Shown: positions 21,976 to 34,702, counted from the stretch's first letter. The stretch is 64,000 nucleotides of DNA from Melastoma dodecandrum (GCA_029817715.1 JARUPY010000534.1:5148501-5212500), one strand, 5' to 3'. Numbers and translations are program-made. Notes: generated by a model from the sequence alone, not told the origin.

Positions 21976-24900
21976 ATGACTCGGACCAATACGGAACGTT
22001 TGGAGCGGCTGGAGCGCCTTGTAGGTGATGCCCCTACCGGTGAGCAATCTTCGATCTTTGAGAGGATAGATCGTATCTCTAGTGGGCTGTTGACGGTGCA
22101 GGCTTCTCTCGATTCGTCGAGTGGGGCAGAGGTGGGAAGGCTTAAGGATTTACTTGATAGCTTGAGCCAGTCCATTGACCGGATGAGTAGCAAACAAGAG
22201 GACCTCTTATGTGAAGTTGCAATCCTAAAGAAGGCGGTAGCTGCCCCTACTCCTCCCAGCGGGGATGGACGTTCAAAGGTTAGAGTGCCTGAACCTCAAT
22301 CTTTTGATGGTTGTCGCGATGCGAAAGCGCTGCAGAACTTTCTGTGGGATGTGGAACAATACTTCCTTGCGGCGAGAGTCCCCGAGGAAGAAAAGGTGTC
22401 CATCACAACTATGTATTTGTCGGGCGATGCTAAGCTTTGGTGGCGGACCAGAGTGAAGGACGACCTGAATGCTGGGCGCCCAAAGATCAATACGTGGGAA
22501 GCTTTAAAGAAGGAGCTGATGGATCAGTTCTTACCTTGCAACACGAGCTGGATTGCGAGGGAGGCATTGAAACGGCTTAAGCATTCTGGTACGGTCAGGG
22601 AGTATGTAAAACAATTTACTTCCCTCATGCTTGATATCACAGATATGTCGGAAGCGGACAAGCTGTTCAACTTCCTTTCGGGGCTACAACCTTGGGCTCA
22701 GCTCGAGTTGAGGCGGCAGGGCGTGAAGGACCTTCCCTCTGCTATTGCTGCCGCTGATTCTCTTGTTGACTTTCGCTTGAGTGGGGCGACCGACCCCAAG
22801 GGGAAAAGCGTGGCTAGAGAGAAGGGACCGCATAATGAGATTCGGAAGGGAAATATGAATGGGAAGCAGAAGTCCAAGGGAAAACAAGGTAATGGCTCTG
22901 CTCCTGGGTCGAGTAGCGGCACGAGTGGGGAGTTCCGAAAAGACCCCAAGTCCCACTCGGGTTGCTTCATATGCGACGGTCCTCACCGTGCGAGGGACTG
23001 TCCAAGGAAGGAGAAGCTGAATGCCATACTTTCGGAGGACGATGCTACCCCGACCCGTGTCGCCCCTCTGCAACTCTTAAGCGCCCTCCGAATGAAGAAG
23101 GATGGTGTCGGTAAGGGACTGATGTATGTTCCTCTGTCTGTGAATCACCACCAGGTGCTGGCAATGGTGGATACTGGAGCTACGCACAGCTTTGTGGCCG
23201 ACCGAGTGGTGGCACGGTTGGGTCTGCAAGTGGATGGACATCCCTATAGAATCAAGGCTGTGAACTCCAAAAGCCAACCCATTAGCGGTTTGGCCAAGGG
23301 CGTGGAAACTACCCTCGGCTTGTGGAACGGTACTATAGATTTCATGGTTGTCCCTCTTGATGATTTTGACGTTATTCTGGGGAACAACTTCTTTGTGAAA
23401 GCTCGAGTAGCAGTGATGCCGCATTTATGTGGGCTCTTCATCGGAGATGAGGACCAGGCATGCTTCGTAAAGGGGCAGTATGTTGAGGGGAAAGGTAGCG
23501 GGGAGAACCCTGAGCTTGTATCGGCGATGCAACTTGCAAAGGGATGGAAGAAGGGACAGACCACTTACCTTGCGGCGATTTTCGAAGTGGAGACGGCAGA
23601 TCCCATCGAGATTCCCCAAGAGGTAGTACCGGTGCTCAACGAGTTCCAGGATGTGATGCCGCCCGAACTATCTAAGGGACTCCCTCCTAGGCGCGCGGTC
23701 GATCACAGAATTGAACTACTTCCCGGGACCCTTCCACCCGCCAAGGCGCCCTATCGGATGTCCCCAAAGGAGCTGGCCGAACTTCGCAAGCAGTTGGGCG
23801 AGTTGCTGGAAGCGGGAAAAATCCAACCCTCGAAGGCGCCCTATGGGGCTCCCGTGCTGTTCCAGGCAAAGCATGATGGCTCACTACGGCTATGTGTCGA
23901 CTACCGCGGGCTGAACAAAGTGACAGTGAAGAATAAGTACCCGGTACCCCTTGTCGTTGACTTGTTTGATCGCTTGGCTAAAGCTTCGTATTTCTCGAAA
24001 CTAGATTTGCGATCTGGATATTGGCAAGTGCGTATTGCGGAGGGGGATGAGCCCAAGACCACAATGGTTACAAGGTACGGATCCTATGAGTTCTTGGTGA
24101 TGCCCTTTGGCGTAACTAATGCCCCGGCGACCTTTTGTAACTTGATGAACGATGTGTTCAATGAATATATCGACGAGTTTGTTGTGGTGTACTTGGATGA
24201 CATTGTGATTTACTCCGAGACGCTGGACGACCACATGACTCACCTACGGCTTGTGTTGTCAAAACTGAGGGAACACTCTCTTTATGTGAAGAAAGAGAAG
24301 TGCGAGTTTTGCGTGCAGGAAATCAATTTCCTCGGGCACGTTGTGGGATGCGGCAGTGTAAGGATGGACACTAAGAAGGTACAGGTGATTCGGGAGTGGC
24401 CAGTACCTGGAACGGTTGCGGAATTGAGGAGCTTCTTGGGACTAGCCAACTACTACCGGAAGTTCGTGAGGAACTATTCTCGGCGGGTGGCTCCCTTGAC
24501 GGATCTACTGAAAAAGGATCGGGCATGGTGCTGGAGTGCGAGTTGCCAGCAGGCCTTTGAAGACCTCAAAGAAGCAATGTCCACCGAACCCGTCCTAAAG
24601 CTCCCTCAATTCGACAAGCCATTCGAGGTACATACTGATGCTTCTGACCAGGCAGTAGGAGGTGTCTTGGTGCAGGAGGGCCACCCCGTTGCCTTCGAAA
24701 GCTGGAAACTAAAAGACGCGGAGCGACGATACTCTGCCCATGAAAAGGAAATGCTGGCTGTCATCCACTGTCTGAGGGTGTGGCGGGTATACTTGCTGGG
24801 TACTACTTTTGTGGTGAAGACGGATAATGTGGCGAACACCTTCTTCAAAACCCAGAAGAAGCTCTCCCCGCGACAGGCTCGGTGGCAGGAGTTTCTGGCC

Positions 24901-26796
24901 GAATATGATTTTGAGTGGGAACATCGGCCAGGACGGCATAACCTTGTGGCGGACGCACTCAGTCGCAAGACCGTTGAGATGGTTTCTGCGATTTCCACCT
25001 TTCAGGCTAATATCCTCGATAAGGTTCGTAATCTTGCAAAAGCTGACCCTGCCTATGTAAAACTAGCCCAGCAGGTCAAGGAAGGCGCGGTACGGAGGTA
25101 CTGGCTGGAGAACGAACTATTGTATTGCGAGGGAAATCGACTTTACATCCCCGTTGGCGGTGGGCTATGACAACGGATACTGCGAGAGTCTCATGACTCC
25201 CTTTGGGCTGGACATCCAGGGAGGGAACGTATGATAGCCCTAGTGAAGCGGAGCTACGTGTGGCCGCACCTAGATGACGATTGCGAGGCATACGTGAAGA
25301 CTTGTCTTGTTTGCCAGCAAGATAAACCAGAGAGGCGGAAGGAGGCCGGCTTACTCCAACCGTTGCCCATTGCCGAGAAACCGTGGGTGTCGGTTTCGAT
25401 GGACTTTATCTCTGGATTTCCTAAGGTGAACGGTATGTCATCTATCCTGGTAGTTGTCGACCGCTTCTCCAAATATGCAGTCTTTGTGGCAGCGCCTCAT
25501 GCTTGGACTGCGGAAGTCACGGCGGAGCTATTCTTCAAAAGCGTGGTGAAGCATTTTGGGCTGCCCTCGGAAATAGTAAGCGATCGGGATGCTCGTTTCA
25601 CGGGACGTTTCTGGACACACCTCTTTAAGCTGATGGGCTCTGAGTTGAAGTTTTCCACGGCAAATCACCCACAGACGGATGGACAGACGGAGCGGGTGAA
25701 TGCGCTGCTGGAGGAATACCTTCGTCACTACGTGACGGCCAGTCAAAAGAATTGGCTTGATTTACTTGATAGTGCCCAATTCTGTTACAACTTGCACAGG
25801 TCGTCTTCGACGGGCTTTAGTCCGTTCGAGCTCGCCCTTGGCCACCAGCCCCTTACGCCTCAGGACGTTGCTCTACAGCGCACTGGTGGTCCGTGCCCCG
25901 CAGCCTATCGCTTTGCTCGCAACAAACAAGAGATGCTCGCGGAGGCCCGGGATAGCTTGGCCAAGGCTGCTCGACGGATGAGGAAATACGCTGATCGGCA
26001 TCGGCGGGCCCTTGAATTCAACGTTGGGGACAAGGTGATGCTCAAACTCACGCCGCAAATCTGGAAGAAGATTAGCAGCAAGAGCGTGCATCGTGGCTTG
26101 ATACCGAGGTATGACGGGCCCTTTGAAATTGTGAAACGAGTCGGTCAGGTGGCGTACCGGTTACAACTACCGGAGCGGTTGAAGATCCACCCGACCTTTC
26201 ATGTAAGCTTCCTGAAGCCATTTCACGAGGACATGGCTACGGAAGGGCGTACCCAAGCGAAGCGGGCGCCTCCAACGATCCGAGAACAACATGAGATTCA
26301 GGTTGAATCTATACTCGACCATCGAACTTTGGGGCAAAGTAAGAAAAACCGCAGGACAGAGTACCTCGTGCAATGGAAGGGAAAAGATCCGGCGGATGCT
26401 ACGTGGCAGAAGGCAAACTCCTTGTGGCAGTTTGAGCGAGAGGTGCGGGCGTACCTCAAGAAGGTGTCGACGAGGGCGTCGACTTCCTCTGGTGGGGAAG
26501 GTTTGTTAGCATGCTGTTACGTATGCACAGTGAAGGTCGCGGCCGAGGACGGTGCAACTCGGTCGCAGCTCGTGAAGGGAGGCACGAGCAAGTGGGCGAA
26601 GAGATGGCTTCCCCACAACTCTGGACAAGGTGGCAAGAAAGTCTTCCTGGCCGCAGAGGATGATCAGGATAGCCTGACGCGGCAGAAGGATAAGCTGACT
26701 CCGCTGACGCAAGAAGATAAGCTGGCCCTGCTGACGCTACAGGATAAGCTGACGCGACAGGACAAGCTGACCCGGCTGACGCATGGGATAAGCTGA
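21976..26796 (+). pseudogene. Ty3 chromovirus gag-pol polyprotein, one in-frame stop
   Basis: One frame runs from the ATG at 21976 to TGA at 25168-25170 and continues in the same frame from 25171 to 26796. Domains in order are gag with the CX2CX3HX4C knuckle [13 protein letters not shown] (about residue 330), protease (VDTGATHS, about 398), RT with intact YLDDIV (about 740), RNase H (HTDASDQ, about 886), and integrase. The integrase has the H2C2 finger (CLVCQQ), the catalytic Asp of MDFISG, SDRDARF and the TERVNALLEEY glutamate. A chromodomain (about 26284-26465, YLVQWKGKDPADATW) follows. The stop sits in the integrase finger region and fits a CGA-to-TGA change. The frame runs on about 97 codons into the 3' LTR. 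With this stop, integrase would be lost from this copy. Confidence 0.93.
26491..26503 (+). other. Polypurine tract of the Ty3 chromovirus
   Basis: GGTGGGGAAGG followed by TT lies directly before the 3' LTR. This is the expected position of the plus-strand primer. The tract lies within the polyprotein reading frame. Confidence 0.7.
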
Positions 26797-27266
26797 CGCT
26801 GCAGGGGATGGGCAACCCCTGGTCATGTCGGAATCATTGTATATTTGAATTCTTGCAACCCACGACCCCCTATATATGTAAGGCTTGTAAAGGGGGCTGG
26901 GGACAGATTGTATTGGCTTTCTTTGTTAGTGAAAAGAAACATCGGTGACCTTCACCGGAAAACTGAGTGTCTCCCCCTTCGTCCCCCTCTGGTCCCCCTC
27001 GGTGTCCCTGGTCCTGTGAGTAGGTCCTTGGGCGTGTTCGGCAAACGACCTCCGGGTGTGAGCGTGAGCGATACACGAGGAGCGTGAGCGATACACGAGC
27101 GGAGCGTGAGCGATACACGGGGCGACACTTGGGAACGTGGGCGATACCTGGGAAGGGAACGAGTGGGATATTCTGGGATTCTGTCTGCGCGTTGCTGGTC
27201 GTGCCGTGAGCGGATACGACGCTAGCAGGTTCGAAAAATTATCGGTGTAATTGTAGACCTATGACA
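26504..27266 (+). repeat. 3' LTR of the Ty3 chromovirus
   Basis: The LTR is 763 bases and nearly identical to 21188-21952. Its first ~293 bases are read as the C-terminal end of the polyprotein, stopping at 26794-26796. The ACTGC duplication follows at 27267. Confidence 0.95.
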
Positions 27267-27552
27267 ACTGCCATGGTCGAAAGGAAAAGAAACATCGAGT
27301 TTTTCTTTTTAGTTTAGAAGTACGAGCTTCAATGTCTCCTAGATATCCATTACTTAGTCCTCACGAGATTGCTCAAACCCTTCGAGGAATGATGATGACA
27401 AAAAGATCAGTGAAAGAAGAATGGGTGACGCAGTATAAACGAGTTTCGGATCCAACTCCATCGATTCCGTAAAGAAAATAACAAACCCACACCAATTTCC
27501 AGAAAATTCTTCAACTATCTTGCATGTCTTCGTCTGTCAAAAATCACCCCCT

Positions 27553-30460
27553 CACAATGTTTGGAAAGTAATAACAAAAAAGAAAATCGCCCTAACAAAA
27601 TTAAAATCAAAGCAAATCGTCCACGTCAGTCTTCCCCTTTTGAGAAAATTTACTTGACCTCGAGTTTTCTTCGACTTCAGGATATAGAGGTTCTTCGTCC
27701 GGATAGAACGGATACACATCAGCAACATTAAAAGTTGGAGAAATATTAAACGACTTCGGCAGATCAATGACATAAGCATTATCATTGATTCACTTAATAA
27801 CCTTGAATGGACCATTCTTCTTTGGCTGTAACTTGCTAAACTGACCCACTGGAAATCACTCTTTACGAATGAAAACCATCACCTCATCACCTTCAACAAA
27901 TACTTTCCGTCGTCTATGCTTGTCGGCTGCTTCTTTTGTACCTGGTATTCGTTTATGTTAGTTTTAACTTCACCTTCGCTTGAGTAGTTTGTACCTGTTC
28001 TGCCAATGTTTGAGCTGCAATACTCTTCTTCATGGCTTTTGGCAGTACATGCAAATCTAACACATGATTCGGGGGCTTCAAGTAGACAATTAAGAAAGGG
28101 GTTTTCCCGGTGGAAGAATGGACAACATTATTATACGCAAATTCCGCTTGAGCCAATGCAAAATCCCATTGCTTCGGGTTATCTCCACAAATGCTTCAAA
28201 TCATGTTACCGAGAGTTCGATTGACAACTTCGGTTTGACCATAAGTTTGGGGATGTGCATTGCTACTAAAACGTAGAGACGACCCAAATAGATACCATAA
28301 GCTCTTCCAAAAATGACTGAGAAAACGAGTGTCTCGATCTGAAGTAATGGTCTTTGGGACTCCGTGTAACCCCACGATCTCAACGAAGAATAAGCGAGTA
28401 ACATGGGCAGCATTTGATGTTTTCTTGCACGGTATAAAATGAGCCATCTTAGAGAACCTATCAACTACCACGAACACCGAATTGAAACCATGCTGAGTAC
28501 ATGGTAATCCAAGAATAAAATCCATCAACAAATCTTCCCAGATGTTACTCAGGAATCGGCAGAGGAGTGTACAAACTAATGTTTTGAGCTTGCCCCTTGG
28601 ACGTTTGACAAACGTTGAACCAATCTCATGATGTCTCGTTTTTCACGGGGCCAAAAGTATCTTTCCGTCATGGACAAAATGGTTTTCTCTCGCCTAAGCT
28701 GACCTGCTAACCCACCTCCATGTAAGTCGCGAATCAACTTTTTCCGTAGCGATGTGCGGGGGATACAAAGTTGGTTCCATTTCATCAAATACCCACTCGT
28801 AATATAATACTCACTCATGGACACCCCCCGTTGAAACTTCATCCAAATCTCACTAAAATATTTGTCATCTGCATATAGCTCTTTTAGACATTCAAAACCT
28901 AACACTTCGTTGCTAAGAGTAGTCAACAGGGCCGCCCTTCTACTCAATGCGTCTGCCACCTGATTCAGTTTGCCCAATTTATGCACCAGCTTATATGAGA
29001 ATTTTTGCAGGAATGCACACCACAGAGCATGCATGGAATTATTGATCCGACGTCGACTGCTCAAATATTTTAAGGACTCATGATCTGAATATAAAACAAA
29101 TTCCTTCCCGATTAAATAATGCTCCCACTCTTTTAAAGCTTGCACAACAACGTAGAATTCCTTGTCGTATGTGGACCACTTTTTTCGAGCCTCGTTTAAC
29201 TTCTCACTAAAGAATGCAATAGGTCGTCTCTCTTGTGATAAAACTGCCCCAATACCCACACCGCTAGCATCACACTCTACTTCAAAAAGTTTCTGAAAAT
29301 CCGATAAAGCCAGGACCGGAGTCAAACCCAACTTCTCCTTGATCATGGCAAAACTCCTGTCGGCCTCTTATCCCCATTGAAACCTCCCTTTTTTTAGACA
29401 TTTCGTAATCGGGGCAGCCAAGGTGCTGAAATCCCGGAAAAACGTCTATAAAATGTAGCTAGACCATGAAAACTCCTCACTTCGCTAATAGTTTTGGGTG
29501 TTGGCCAATCGCGAATAGCTTGAATCTTCTCATCGTCAACATGGATCCCATCCTTGCCTACAACACCAAGAAACAACAACTTCTCGACATAAAAACGCAC
29601 TTGTTTAGATTGATGTATAACTTGTTTCATTGCAGCACGGTTAGCACTTCCCTCAAGTGCTCCAAATGTTCGTCGATTGGCTTGCTATAAATAAGAATGT
29701 CGCAAAATAAACAACCACGAATTTTTCAATAAAAGGGCGAAATACCTGATGCATAAGCCTCATAAAAGTACTAAGTGCAATTAATAAACCGAAAGGCATC
29801 ACAAGCCAATCAAATAACCCATCACGAGTTTTAAAAGTTGTTTTCCACTCAACCCCTGGCCGAATCCGAATCTGATGATACCCACTACGTAGATCAATTT
29901 TAGAAAAGATAGTCGAGCCACTCAGATGGTCCAACATGTCTTCCAGCCTCGAAATAGGAAATTTATAACGTATTGTAATCTTATTTATTACTCGGCTATC
30001 GACACACATCCGCCAAGTGCCGTCGTTTTTCGGGGTCAATAAGGCGGGTACTGCACATGGGCTCATACTCTCTTGAATATACCCTTTCTTGAGCAATTCC
30101 TCCACTTGTTCTCGTAAAATCTCATTTTCTCTCGGGCTCATTTGATAATGAGGCAAGTTCGGCTAGCTGGCTCTGGCTCCCGGGATAAGGTCGATATGGT
30201 GCTAAATATCTCGCATGGGGGACAGTCCGCTTGGTAACTCATTCGGCACAATTTCTTCAAATTCTTTTAAGAGTTGCTTTACCACATCAGGAACCCCAGT
30301 CTCTGAATTTAATCCTTCCGTCACGTCCTTTACCACCAGAATAAATATTTCTTCTGACTCCTTGAGGCTTTCCTCTATCTCTCTTGAGGATTGCGTAAGT
30401 GTTACCAAAACTTGTCCTCCACTTTTAGTTGCTCCATGTCGCTGCACCTTCATGGGAGTT
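27553..30460 (-). pseudogene. Reina-like Ty3/gypsy pol remnant
   Basis: An old minus-strand element is read in pieces. At 30453-30202 lies the linker before RT, ending PSGLSPMRDI. At 30156-29653 lies RT ([31 protein letters not shown]); its YFDDILIYS motif is destroyed by a frameshift near 29700. At 29630-28576 lie the RT end, RNase H ([16 protein letters not shown]) and the start of integrase. At 28531-28196 lies the integrase core ([20 protein letters not shown]), and at 28156-27552 the integrase C-terminus ([12 protein letters not shown], frameshifted). In-frame stops join the linker and RT. Sequence style fits the Reina branch. No gag, LTR or terminal duplication was found, so it is truncated and much older than its neighbour. 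Confidence 0.88.
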
Positions 30461-30479
30461 GTATGCGCGCCCTCCGCCC

Positions 30480-31860
30480 TAATATGTGCGCAGCGGTACG
30501 GACGACACGAGGATTCGGACCCGCTCCCCCTGGTGTCCTCCGATCGACGTCAGGACTCGAACGATCCAGACAGTGCGAATATGGATGAAAGGTCAATTGT
30601 ACATTTATTTGAATGAAACAAGCAGCCAAACATCTTATCTACGCATAAATTATGGAAACACCGTGCAAGAAGAACGACTGATAAATTCTCACATTAACGG
30701 ATACATCATGAAGACCTGGAATATGTGTCCACAGATGTTCTCATCTTGCCATTGTTGATTACTGACTCTTGAACAGCTATTCCTTCTTCACTACAGGCCG
30801 AAAATTCTGAAAGTAAACAAGCAACATCCAAAATATTCTAGGCGAAAAAGCTCATGATTTGTTCGTGCATGTAGAACAGGACTTCAGATGAAGCAGAACG
30901 AATTCGACAGATGCAAAAGTTCGGAAGATAAACCAACCTCTCCACCCAATAACAACAGCGCACAAGCAAAAATACGGGACACAATTGGCTGCGGAGCAGA
31001 ACAGACATCATCGAAACTCTCAAGAAAAACGATAGTCTAAGCCTACAGAAGAACAAGCTGGAATAAATCTCTGGGATTGCAGACAACTGGAGAAGTTCAA
31101 GGAACAAGAATATGATTGATCATTCAAGAACACAATCAAATTCTCATTCAAGTCAGATGCTTGGATTCAAGCAACTGGGAAGAAGATGATAACAAATACC
31201 CTCAACCACACAATGTACATCTGATTTTGCTATTTGTACAATCCGTTAGTTAGCCAATCAACCCTATAAACAACAATAACAGTTGTATAGCATATTCCTC
31301 CTTGTCACCTCATCATTAATCTTCAACCTCCCTCTTCTTCATCTTGTGTCTCCTCTGTTACCTTGAGTTGAGTTCAGTCCAACACTTGCTCCGGATCTAC
31401 TCCATCACTTACTTCTCACTCCATCTCAGACTATGACACAAGCCTGAGTAGAAACTGCCCTCCGCGCAAGGTCGACTCTTTTGCTGGGCTTGATATCCTC
31501 CATCGATTCCCAATCTCCCTACCCACTACCAATCCCCCGAGAAGCCCTCAAACCGCCATTACAGTATCTGGGTGCCTGATCGTCATCACCAAGAAGCAAA
31601 ACCAATCACCTTCACGATCCATTCACCCTCCCCCCAACCCACCAACCAACCCTCGCAAGCCCGTAAAAGAAGAAACATGCATACCCTAAAATCACTCCGA
31701 ACGGCACGCAAACCCGCTGAACTCAACGCCCAGTCCAACCTGCGAGCGCCGCGGCGGTCACCAGTGAATGGAATTCCGAACAGATAGCTGGGACAAGCTC
31801 CTCACCTGAAGCCGAGGAGGGAGCGCGAACGAGAAGCTATCATCCGTTCTCGGGCATGTG
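30480..31860 (-). other. Unresolved region, possible spliced non-coding transcript
   Basis: No protein family is recognised. On the minus strand there is a good donor after GGCTTCAG (GTGAGGAGC, about 31816) and an acceptor TTACTTTCAG near 30808. A downstream stretch ends in AATAAA-like sequence near 30610, which together look like first and last exons. The open frame at about 31006-30838 is short and has no known features. This could be a non-coding RNA or untranslated exons of a lost gene. Confidence 0.2.
31100..31440 (+). repeat. Possible solo LTR of a copia-type element
   Basis: The stretch contains gttagttagccaatcaac then cctataaac and a run of short pyrimidine-rich blocks ending in tgacaca. 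This resembles the promoter and R/U5 part of small plant copia LTRs as I remember them. The ends and a target duplication could not be fixed, and no second copy lies in the window. Confidence 0.3.
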
Positions 31861-32071
31861 AATTGTGAATCTTTTGAAAAGAAAAAATCTTTCCCCTTCG
31901 TCCTTTGCTTCCGACAAGATGTTTTGGTCCGTCGTCTTCAGTTAATTTGTCGATATATTTTGAAAATGACGATAATCACAAATTGAAGCCCAATAGGGAA
32001 AACAGCTTCGCTTTATTTTATTTTACCTTCCCTTAAGCTCTCTCACTTTAACTCGCCCCTCTTACTATACG

Positions 32072-34158
32072 ATGCTCGAACGTGTCCTCTCGATGCGCCG
32101 ATCCTCCCCTCACCCGGACGACGGCGGGGCGGGGGTCACCGCCGCCGATGAGTCCAAGACCAAGAAGCAATCCCGCGCCTCCGTCCTCATCGCCCGGGCG
32201 ACCAACCACCTCGCCAGGCTCCCCCACGTCATCCCCTGTGCCTGGCCCGTTCTCCTCCTCTGCCTCTTCTTCGTCTTCCTTGTCCCCACACTGATTCGTC
32301 TCTCCCGCAACGTCGTCTGCATCTCCAACCCCTTCGACCCGGTCTCGCGCGCCAGATTCTTCGGCTTCGACGGGCTCGAATCCGATTTCGGATCTCTCGG
32401 GGTTCCCTGGTGTAAGTGCCACATTCCCAAGATTTTGCTTTCCTTAATTTTCGTTGGTGGTGCTGCGAGGAGATCTTTGATATTGGATCCGGGTTAGTTG
32501 GATGGTTGATTAGCAGTTGGTGTCGATGCTAGGTGTGAGGTTTAGTTCACTGGTTGTTGTGGGTCTAAAATTGCGTTTATTGAAGTTCATGTTATGATTC
32601 CAAGAGATAATGAGCAGTTTATTGGAGCTTGAATGATGCGATTGGATTAGTGAAATGTCTTTATCTTTCAAGATATGTAGTTTTTAAAATCAATGCTTTA
32701 CATTAGCTGTGGAGTTAGATAATGAAGAGACTGCTTAGTGCCTAGTTTTAAGAGTTTCGGCTTTTTGGTAAAAGGCAGATCGAGACATGGAAAGACGGTG
32801 GAGTGGACGGCTAAGGATTTAATTAAGGGGCTTGAAGAGTTTGTTCCCATATATGAACAACGGCCTATCAAGAATAACATGTTCGGTATGGGTTTTGACC
32901 ACAGCTTTGGGCTGTGGTTCATGACAAGGTGGCTTAAACCAGATATCATGATCGAGAGTGGTGCCTTCAAGGGTCATTCGACCTGGGTTTTGCGCCAGGC
33001 GATGCCAGATACAAGAATAATATCAGTGACACCCAGACATCCCGAGAAGTACTTGAAGAAAGGACCAGCTTATGTTGATGGCAACTGCACCTACTTTGCT
33101 GGAAAGGATTTTTTAGATTTTGGGAGCATGGACTGGAGCGTTGTGATGAGGAAGCATGGTATTACAGATCTTAGCCGGGCGCTCATATTTTTCGATGATC
33201 ATCAAAATGAGTTGAAGAGGTTGCGAATGCTGGCTCTGGTTATTGTCATTGTTAGAACAATGATTTTGATGCTCTCCTGATCTATCTTTTCTTGTTGCAA
33301 AATTTCTTCTTGTCCAGGCTTAAGCAAGCCTTGAAATCTGGCTTCAGACATATGATTTTTGAAGATAACTACGACACTGGAACTGGGGATCATTACTCCT
33401 TGAGGCAGATTTGTGATCAGGACTATATAAGAGGTACTGATGTGGATGACAAAAAATGCTGTAGATGATTCAAACATTATAGTTTGCCGGTGTCTTATTT
33501 CGAATGCTGTGGAATTTATTCATACATTTATATGACGTAGGATCCTATCTGTTCTCTTCCACTCAGGGTCTCAAAGTTATTGCGATATTAGTTATTTAAT
33601 ATTAATCCTGTCATGTTATTACAGTTCTATCGATCTTGCCTCTGCATTTACTATATAGATCCACTCCTGAGATTTTCTTGAATTGTTGTTTTGTGTTTGG
33701 GTAAAGCAACAGAGATTAATGCCAGTGATCCTCTCCTTTCAGGGGGTGGTCATAGCTGCTTTAAAGACAGCGATGAAGCACGAATTAGATCTAGAAGAAG
33801 GAAATTCTGGGAGAAGGCAGTGGATGTAGATGAACTATGTGGTCGTAATGAGGCTTGGTGGGGTGTCCGTGGTTACATGCGGGATGACTTTAATCACAGC
33901 AATACTCCCATTTCCAATGCCCAGCACTTCCAGAACAGCAGATTTCTGGAGTCCGTGCTCGACCTGTATTATGAGCTCCCTCCTGTTGCCGGCCCGTCAC
34001 TAACCCACCAATCACGATATGACCCTGCTCGAACGGTGCCACCAATTGTAGAAGATGGCCGGTATGGGTTGTTTAAGAGGCTTGGCTTGAGTAGACTCGA
34101 TAATTCTCTATTCAACGGGTATACGCAGATGGTATATGTTCAGGTATCAGAACAGTAG
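32072..34158 (+). CDS. Conserved plant membrane protein of unknown function, 438 aa, 4 exons
   Basis: The exons are 32072-32411, 32775-33219, 33318-33433 and 33743-34158, all GT-AG and in frame, giving 438 residues. The first ~50 residues are basic and hydrophilic. A membrane segment follows at about residues 56-76 (WPVLLLCLFFVFLVPTLI), so this looks like a type II single-pass protein, probably of the secretory pathway. The rest is a long, strongly conserved domain. It includes DHSFGLWFMTRWLKPD, then IESGAFKGHSTWVLRQ, which resembles a nucleotide- or SAM-binding loop of methyltransferase-like Rossmann folds. VTPRHPEKYLKKGP, FFDDHQNELKRL and FEDNYDTGTGDHYSL follow. I recognise the family as widespread in land plants but know no function. 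A methyltransferase-like fold is inference only. It ends 545 bases before the convergent Aux/IAA gene. Confidence 0.9.
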
Positions 34159-34702
34159 TCTTTGCAACCGAGTAGGGTAGATATCGATGCTTTCTGAGTG
34201 TTGTTGGTTCATGTAAACTTGATTCCTGTCAATATGAGTCCACTTCTTCCACTTGTTATTCTGGTTTCTTAATGCATGCTTAGCATCTTTATTTGGATTT
34301 GCCCCCACAGTCCTCTGCTGTCCCGGATAAGCCTCAGCAGTGAAAGAAAAAAAAAAAAGCTGCTGAGCAAGGTTGGGCAACTATTAAAAATCTGAAATCA
34401 GTGTGAGGGCATTATTGTGAGCTACCTTCGAATACAAAGTTCGTTGCTAGAATATTGTGCAAAATAAGACAACTTTTAAAATTTATTAAATAATATCCCT
34501 AAATTGATTTGCGAAATATTTTTTCTACCAATTTTTTTAAACAAAGCCAACAATTAACTAGGAAGAAGAACAATTCCCCGGGAACAGTTCCAAGGACATG
34601 CTTGTTACTCCCATCGGTCTCCCTTCTTAAATTTATCTCCAGACCTCGGCGCTGCAAACCAACAATTTAGTCAGTTCCCTACTTTAGAAAAGTGCAAGAA
34701 GC

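Larger units (their letters stand above)
21188..27266 (+). mobile_element. Ty3/gypsy chromovirus, full length, 6,079 bp
   Basis: The element has two LTRs starting TGTTAGC and ending TGACA, flanked by the 5-base duplication ACTGC (21183-21187 and 27267-27271). It carries a primer site, one gag-pol frame and a purine tract. Domain order is gag, protease, RT, RNase H, integrase and chromodomain, so it is a chromovirus. The gag style suggests the Galadriel branch, which is a guess from memory. By eye the LTRs differ at nine bases and one 2-base indel over about 765 bases, roughly 1.2%, so insertion was recent. Only one stop interrupts the polyprotein. Confidence 0.96.

Noticed and set aside
22296..25060. 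Numerous open frames opposite or overlapping the Ty3 gag-pol
   Set aside because: All are shadows of the 1,064-codon coding frame with no recognisable domains of their own.
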